Made by a program: the position numbers and the translations under genes | Shown here: positions 50,035-59,000 of the stretch, in pieces | How positions within the stretch are numbered: position 1 is the first letter of the stretch | Layout: each line of letters begins with the position of its first letter | Source of the DNA: Desmodus rotundus | Lineage: Eukaryota; Chordata; Mammalia; Chiroptera; Phyllostomidae | Reading direction: 5' to 3' | NCBI RefSeq assembly: GCF_022682495.2 | Contig: NC_071391.1 | Location: forward strand, 13,491,680 to 13,555,679 | DNA: 64,000 nt | The notes under the pieces: generated by a model | Databases searched by the model: none | Told to the model about the DNA's origin: nothing | Seen by the model: only the letters and a program-made list of their open reading frames with translations

Positions 50035-53000
50035 TAAGTACCCAGTGAGTTCCTTGAGCATCCTAATAACCAGTGTTTTGACTTCTGCATCTGATGATAA
50101 ATTTCTTATCTCTATTTTGTTTAGTTCTTTTTCTTGAGCTTTGTTCTGTTCTTTTGTTTGGGCCATATTTTTTTTGTATTACTTTGGCAGCCTTCCTTTG
50201 TTTGTGTCTATGTATTAGGTAGAGCTGCTTTTACTCCCTGTCTTAGTAGCATGGCCTATTGTAGAAAAGCTCACCCTTAAGATGGATGGGGTAGAACTTT
50301 AGGTAATCACCAGGGTGGGGCAACTTGTGTGAACCAGGTTGGTGGAATCTCAGATATGGTGTCCTGTTCTGTGGCTCTGTGTTGGGGAGGGCCCAGAAAA
50401 GGGACAGTGGCCGCTGCATGGCCTCTGGAGTTTTGTCTGGAAGGAAGCTCTTCCCCAGTACTCGCCCTGATGCCAGACACTTCAGTTTCTCCCCGTGTGC
50501 CGCTGGTGCCTTTTCAGCTGCATTCCCAGTGCTGTTGCCCAGAGGGAGTGTGTCTGCATAAGTCCTAAGTCCATTGCAGGCCCTTTAAGAGGAGACACTT
50601 GAGAGTCCCTCAGTTTCTTCTGCTACCCCAACCCCCATAGATTTTTACAGTCAAAAGTTATGGGGACTTATCTTTCTGGCATGGGGGAGTCTGGTGTGGG
50701 GCTGGATCCCTAGATCCTGAGATATCCCTCCAGATATTTATCTACCACATGTGGGGCTAGGACCATCCGTTCAGTGTCTCTGCATCTCCACCCTTCCTAC
50801 CCGTCTGAAAGAATATTACTTCTTTAATTCCTTGGTTGTCAGACTTTCATAAACCTGGATTTTCTGATGATTCTGGGTGAGAGTTGTTTTGTAATTTAGT
50901 TATAAATTTTGCTGTGGTTGTGCAGGGAGGCGAGCTGTGTTTACTTATGCCTCCATCTTGACTGGAAGTCTGTCAGCAAATATTTTAGAACAAGGGTGGG
51001 CAAATTTTTTTTCTGTAAAAGGCCAGGTAGTAAATATTTTCGTCCTGTCTCCATCAGTATTACTCAACTCTGCCTTGTTAGCTGCAAAGCAGCAATAAAT
51101 GAATGAATGTGACTGTCTCTGGAAAAACTTTGTTTATAAAAACAGGCAACTGGTCCAGGGCCTATAGTTTATCAAACTTGTTAGAGCATTAGGGCAACAT
51201 GCTATTTGAAGAAATCCTTTTTAAGAAGTGAGTTATTCTTTGAAAATGAATGATTTTCTCTTTAGTTTTTTAATGTTTTTAATTTTAAAATAATTTTAGA
51301 CTTGCAAAAAAGTTGTAAAAACAGTGCAGAGAATCCCCATATACTCTTCACCTATGTTTCATAAATATTAACATTTTACCACATTTGCTTTAACACTCTT
51401 TTGTTTTGTCTACCTATATATTAATATAGTTATGCCTTTGTATGTTTATGGTTATTATATTTTATATATTTGTGGTTATTATATTTTCTTAAATATTGAA
51501 TTTTCCTAAAGTAGTATGTAGTTTGATAGAGCAGTGGACTCCAGACTTAAAAAAATATCTCTGTTGCCCTAGCTGCTGTGGTTCAGTGGACTGAACACTG
51601 GCCTGTGAACCAAAAGGTTGCCAGTTCAGTTCCCCATCAGGGAGCATGCCTGGCTTGCAGGCCAGATCCCCAGTTGGGGGCATGAGGGAGGCAAGTGATC
51701 GATGTATCTCTCACACGTTGATGTTTCTCTCCCTCTCTTTCTCCCTCCCTTCCCCTTTCTCTCTCTAAAAGTAAATAAATAAAATCTTTAATAAAAAAAA
51801 ATCTCAGTGAAAGCATTCTGAGCAATGCATGTATGTATTATACATTATGGTTATACATTATAAATCAAAAGTTCTAATATTTTCTTCCTACCTTCCCCCA
51901 GATCAAAATAGCATAACCCCTGGTGTACCTCATTTGAAAACCACTGGTACAGAATATAAACCAGGGAAACTTGTGAAAAGTTTTATTTTTGTTTTGCCTT
52001 CAGAGCTTCTATGACTCTTTAAAACATTTCTAAATTGAGATTATAGGTCAAAATGAAATGGTAGCTTCTAACTTGAACAAACTTATCTGAGCTCTTCCTA
52101 AGTCCTACCTGACTCCATATAATAAATTGGATGGTAGATCATTAAGTCAAGTCAGATTTGTGGTAGCCAGAACAAAAGGTGCAGCCATCCCTTTCTATTT
52201 TCTTCTGTCATTTTCCATTTAAGGCTCTTTGCAATTAGCTAACCAGATGAGAGAAAGTTTTTCTTTGGTATGCCTAGGAGTGGTGTTGATATTTATTCGT
52301 CTAGTAACTCTAGTTCTTTCTTTATTCAACACCAATTGGAGTAATTTTTTTTACTCCAGATAGTATTTGTGTTGTAGCAGTAGAGAACTTAGTATTTTGT
52401 CAGGGATATGTGGGGGGAAAGGGGCTGGGTTAGTCACAGTAATTGGCTCTCCTGATTTTGTGTATTAGCAGTTAAAATGCTATATATATATATGACTTTC
52501 CAATCTACTCTGTTGCCTGGGGAGCAAATGATGCCAACAGATCTGTAGTAAGTAGGCACAGGGGATGCATGTTCCAAAAGAACCTCATCAGGGACTCCCC
52601 AGAGACAAAGCTTCACATTTTGGTTTTACTCTGATTTAAAGAAGTCTTCCAGTTAAGATAGGAAGTTAGGGTGGGAAGTAGACTTTGCAGGATTATAAAA
52701 TAAAATCATTAAAATTGAAATGATCAGATTTGACTCTTCTAGTTCAGGAATCTCCTTTACAGGATTCCTAAAAAGTCATCTCATCTCTTTTAATACTGTC
52801 ACTGCCCTGGCATAGTAAAGGATCCTGTTGGCCTTCTAACTTAGCAGGATCATCTTCCAGGCAGAAACACGTAAGGATAAATGTTGGTCACTCTGATGGA
52901 TGCTCCTTGCCAAAGGACCCCTGCTTACTAAGCAGCCATTTGTAGGATAACACGACAGGACTCAATGATGTTCAGGACTACCTCCAGAGCCCTTTGGATG

Positions 53001-56000
53001 GAAGAAGCTTCTGGGTGTTCTGGGGCCGTCAGCTACTCTCAGATCTTGCTTCCATTCTGCAACTCCCACCCACCCCCTATGGAACTAATGTATTAATAAT
53101 GAATAACTGTTATATAAGATGGTGTAAATATCCTGAATACTCTTCTCATAATTTCACTTTCCCTTTTCTTCTCCAGCTATGTACATCTCACTACGCCGTC
53201 CTCTCACAAACATTCTGTATTTCAGGACGCAAAGACATGCCATTATTTTATGTGTCCCTATGAAAGGAAAAAATGCTGCCAATTAAACTGTGTCACACTA
53301 TTATAAGATGCATTCCAAATTCAGATACATTAAATGTGGGGGAGCAAGTACGTCTTAGAATTGATGAAACACAGCTTTTCTGCTGCTGTAAACAGTGATA
53401 CCATTGAAGATTCAGGTCTTCAATCAGAGAGATGTATTTTATGACTTTCTTCTCTTCCTCCTGGTTACATTGTATTCTCTCTTCAGAATGGTTTAAACTT
53501 GCAGGATTGTTTGGGCTGCGTTTAGCTCAAGATGCCTGTTAATGGGGCCCAACAAAATTGTAAATTTACTTAAAACATTATGAGATTTTTTTTGTGATTA
53601 CTTGTTACAATGTATTTAATATGTGGCCCAAGACAACTCTTCTTCTTCCAGTGTGGCATAGAGAGGCCATAAGTTTGGACACCCCTGGACTTTAAAGTTT
53701 CTTAAGTGTGGGGATTATAGGCCTTATTTAGGGTAGGAAACATTATTTAACAGTTGCTTGTCCTGGGTGGGAAAGGTAGCAAGCCAGGTTGACTAGGCCT
53801 CTGCTGTACCTCTTCTCCTGGCTGTTAGGGGAAATGCTTCTGTGAGCCAGTTGCTTAGATAAAGTGATTGCACATGACTATACATACGAAAGCCAACTGG
53901 TTTTAACAATAGTGCATTGAATTAATTCAATTGCGAAAGATTGGTAGCTGCTGTCCTTATTCTGAGACAGATCTGCTTTAAAGAAGAGTCTGGCAGGGAG
54001 CCAGAGACCTGTTCCTGGGAGGTCCAGGCAAGATGCTGCTTGAGAGGAACAATATGCATTTCTTTCTGAGACCATTTCCTTAGAAACATGTTCCATGTCA
54101 GGAGCTTGATTGACTGCCAAGGCACACTTGAGCTGGGAAACAGTGTGGCAGACAGGCAAACTGGGGAGGTCCCTGGGCCACGTTATGAGATGTGTTTTTA
54201 ACTGGCCCTTGTACAAAAAGGGTAAAAAAATGTTTTAGCTAAAATTTAAGTCAGGAGATTGCATGCGTAAGTCCAGATTTCTGGCTACTCTTAAAAAATA
54301 GTTAAATCCAGCAATACTGAGCCCACATTCTATCTTGGACTCACAGTGGATACATATGCACTTTTTACCTGCCTGGAGCCTGGAAGGTCTGCAGTATAGC
54401 ATAGCAGTTTGAAGCACTTTGGAGTTGACAGACCTTCATGGGAGTCTTTGGCACTATTTCTTAATAGCTGGGTGCCACCCAGCCCAGTGTTCTCATGTAT
54501 GTATAGTAATGCCTACTTTTTTGGGTTGTGGTGAGGTTTAAATAAAGAAATATATGCAAAGTCCTTAGAATTTTCCTGGCATCAAAAAGAGTGCTCAATA
54601 AAATGTATCACATACGATCTGTTGACTTTATGACTGGGCTAGATTATATAATTAACAATTTATGTAGGTTGTTTAAGAGAGTCCCAGGAATTCTCTTTCT
54701 TAACAAAAAGGGTTTGAGCAGGGTAGATGTGGATTAGGATGACATGGAGGAACTGAACACCAAGAAAAATGCTGGCATTACACGATGATCTCTGGTATGC
54801 CTAATTTTCTTCATCAGGTGTCAGTCCTAATCTCCTGTTTGTCTACTGGAGGTACTGCAAATAGAAATAAAATCATGTCTCTGAATCACTTGTTCATTTC
54901 TCACTGAAGAGCAGTATTCTACATAATACAGTGGCCATATCTAATGTGAGAGCTTTGTAGCTCTTCATTTATTTATGTCTCTGAGTACTTAGCTTGTAGG
55001 AAGGGTGTGATCCCAGATAACAGGTGTTAGCTAGCTGCAAAGGGGGATGTTATTTATCTTTCCCCCATTTTTCCTTATGAATGACCTTGAGTTGGTAATT
55101 GACAGGGATTATTGCCATTTTTTTAATCTCTGCTAGGAGGCTGCTGGAATCTTCCCTCATTTCATTATCCCGTTATGATGGAGCAGGATCCAGAGAGCAC
55201 CCAATTTACCCAGACCCAGCGAGGTAAGGCCAAAGTGAGAAATGGCACTAAGCGGGGGGGAGGGGCTGCCCTTGGGGTTGCCAACTGTCGGAAGCCCCAT
55301 TTTGTGCCTCTCTGGTCCTGGTGCTCTTTTATTCTTCAGTTACAGTTTTCAGACAGGTGGTTCAGGTGATTGGGAAGTATTGCAGGTAAGTGAACAGAAC
55401 CTCTGGTGACAGACAGTTATGACTGAGCTCTTGTCCTTTGGGGCTCACTTCTGTAAATGTGGCACTAGAGGAGGGACCTGAGGAGGCCACTGGCAGAGTC
55501 ATAGGACATAATGTATTTCTTTTCTTCTATCAGAGTGTCTATTGCCATTCAGATGGATGGCCAAAAGGGAAATAAACGTTGTTTATTAATAGGGGAATTA
55601 CCCATAAATTCAAACACAGAATCCTACTTATTCTCATTTGAGAGAGAATTTTAGAATATCAAAAAGAAAAATCAAGCTCATTCAGTTGTTGAATTTTTTG
55701 AGACTATCTGAAGGAAGAGATGACTGACAAATGGAACTGAATTAAATAAGTTGGAATTTTATTAAAGTACTTGACTTACACTGATTAGAAGATATTTGAA
55801 AAATTCTTGAAGAAACAAAAAAATTCAAATAAGTTGAAGGCCTGTCTTTACCTGACACTGGTAACTGAGGACCAAGTTTGGAGATGATAGATAACATTTA
55901 TAGAGAGAAGCCCTTTGGGGTTGTCACAACTGGACTTATTATTAATGACGTAAAAAAGGGATAACCTGTACATAACTTGCGCAATGCCAGAGCACATTGT

Positions 56001-59000
56001 GAGGCTTTGCCAAAAGAAAAGGGTGATTTATAATGGTGGGGTTAGCAAGTTAATATGGGTCAGAAAAAGCTAAATGAGCTCTGGTCTAGATTAAGAATTT
56101 CAAATCTGGAAAAAACCTTTAGACCAGGTTGATTCCAGGTATGTGGAATGATTTTGTTGTTGCCACAGTTATATGATGATACTGAGCATTCTTTCTGAGA
56201 TACTAGTGAAAAGTCTCCCCATTATCCTCTTCCTTTTTGGTACCCCAGTAATGGCAAATCCAAGGATCGGGAACATGGGGATTGATAACTTTAAAACAGG
56301 TAGACAGTTTAGATGACGACTGAAGCAAGAAAATTTATGTTAGTCTATAATCGTATTTGAGAGTTAACAAGCCCTACATAAGAGAAGGAACATTTTCACA
56401 TGAGTCAAATGCTCTGAAGTACAGAGATAGAGAACTTCTTGCAGTTTCTTTTAGGACAGAAATGGGAATCTCAGCCTCAGGATTTTTAACCTGACAAAGT
56501 TTACTGGTGATTCTTAAAGGAGGACATTATTTGTCCTCCTTTCATGTTATTTATTCCTACTCAGATCTCTTATCACAGAAAGTGTCATACTTTCTTTGTA
56601 GTGTTGGTATTTTCACATTTCCCCTTTCAGCACAAAATAGGTTTTTTTGGAGGGGGAAGTATTCTTCCTTGGGAAAACTTGAGGATTTAGTTAAACATTT
56701 AAAATTTTTACTTGGAACACTTAAGAGTTTGATGCTTATCCAGCTCTTTGGTAGGAGGATGATTGTTACCTCATTACTGGTGGTTTAATTTCTTTTTCCT
56801 CTTAGACTTCACCCTGCATGCAATGTGTGTAGTATATAGGTCAGAGAGCCTTTGTGAGACATCTCAGCATTCAGATCCTTAGCCTCCCTCTGAATACACA
56901 AAAGAGACAAGACCAAGGATGTATTTGTAGTTAATAATTGTGTCAGGATGTTTTTGTTTTTGTTTTGGTTGTGGCACATGTGTATTTCTGATCCTTCTAT
57001 AGACCAATACCTTTCTTCAGGAATTTTTAAAAAGTCAATGATGACTTTTGAAGAGTCGAAAACTTTAAAAGTCAAAACTTTAAAAGTTCTATAGCTTAGG
57101 GAATTCCTATCCTATAATGAAATTGAACAGTTGGGATTACTTAGTGCTGAAATTGTGCCCCTGCATGAAAGATCTTTTTACTTATTGTCAGCATCAACAT
57201 TATTTCTGCCTCTATCACCAATGATACTGTATTTTCCCCCCATTAGTTAGGGTGGTTTATAAACTGAGGATTGAGTATACGTATAGTCACTTTGCAGAAT
57301 CAATTCCAAAAAACAATCTTCATTCTTCTCTTGAAACTTTTTTTACATTCTTTTCTAGTTTGATTGACTTGAGAATTTAACCAATAACGGTTGACTTGTG
57401 CTGGAAGGTTTATTTTGGGTTTTTTTTTACTATTCAGTAGATAGAGGAACAACTCAAAAGTATTGACTTGTGTCTGTTGAAAATAGAGGATTCTTGCTTC
57501 ATCCTTGCAAAATGCATGGAAACAGGAGCCCAAATAGAAAATGAAAGTTCCATGAGTTGAGACTTTTAAGAAATAGTTCTTGTGCCCTCATGATGTTGGC
57601 CAATGCATCTGTGCATCCATCCGCTGTACAAAAACTCCTATCTGAAAATAATTTGGCCTCAGGACTGCCAAATGCAGCATATTGTTTCGTAACACAGACT
57701 TTTTTGAGTTCCAAAGATTGTCAGCTGTCCTGCTTGGGAATTACATTTGATGGTTGACCTGTCACCTGCCTCTGGTGACAGGTATTTGGGAGGCAACCTT
57801 AGTTCCTATAGCAATTGACTGCAGGATCTCCTTTGGCTGGAGTCAGTAGGTAGATTGAGGAGTTGCCCAGAAACTTTGAAAGTAATGAAAGTTTCAGGTA
57901 ATGAAAGGTCAGGCAGCAAGATGTTTGTAAACACTATTCCTACCATTTGGAAATAACTCTTCTATTTCCATTCTCAATCAGTTTATTAGGTTTACATTTT
58001 TTAAAAAGATACATGATTTTTTCCTTTTATGTTTAAACATCATAGAAGTTAAGATCTTCAGGAATCCTTAGCATTGCTGTGTTTCCTTTTAGTTTTTTTT
58101 TTGTTGTTATAATTACAGAAATTTATGTTTATATACATATTAGTATATACCTACTAATCCTTCACTTAAAGTTTTATTTTAGAGAGCTTTCCTTGTATGT
58201 ATGTAGGGATAACTTACTCTTTTTAATAGCTACATGGTGTTTCTTTGTATGGATATAGTTTATTTAATCTGCTGATGGGCATTTGGGGCGTTTCCCAGTT
58301 TTTCACCCATGCTAACTCCTCATCTTTATCTGTATATATATCTTTTTATCCTTGTGTGCTTCTGTAAGATAAAATTTCTAGTGAAATTGTTGAGTCAAAG
58401 TGTGTGCTTCAGGCAGGTTCTAAGTCTGGAAATTTCTTAGTAATCTACTTAATATTATCATCTAAAACATTCTTCTGTTATTGTTTGTCTCTCACAGTCT
58501 CAGTTAACAGCCTCAAATTATATAACAGTGTTGTGAAAGATGGAGGGAAAACCTGAGAAAGAAGGGAATGTGGCAAGTTTTAAAGGACACTAGATCTTTT
58601 CATGGGGTATGAAGACACTAAGCATTTGGGAGAATAGAGGTCTAGACTATTTGCTGAGAATAGTCATAGTAAGGGAGAAGAAAAAAGAATGACTGTGCCT
58701 TCTGTTACTGCTCAGGTCTCATGTAGCCTCTGATGCTCTGCTGTAAGCAATAGAAAAATTCTGTTTTTTTTTCTTTTAGGTTTTTGTTTTCCCAAGTGTA
58801 TTTTACTCTCAGTCTCTATTCTAAATATTTTCTGTTACAAATATTTATGAATTTGTAAAGGAGGGATAAGAGGCCCAAAGAGATAGTTTTTAAGAAGTAG
58901 AATAAATCTGAATCTTGTCTGTTGGAGAAGAAAGGAGTCTTGGTGAAGATGATGCCTTTAGATGCCTTCTTCAGGTTTACTGTCTCCTGGCCTGTTTGCT

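Larger units (their letters stand above)
21239..55136 (+). other. AMBRA1: AMBRA1 intron 7, 33.9 kb
   Basis: Bounded by donor gtaagc and acceptor tctgctag. It contains no additional AMBRA1 coding segment that I can find. Its content is repeats and retrocopies, listed separately. Stretches where I see nothing identifiable include 21239-22190, 25320-26170, 26450-27440, 44510-47270, 48020-48710 and 51810-53530, apart from short A/T runs. Confidence 0.85.
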
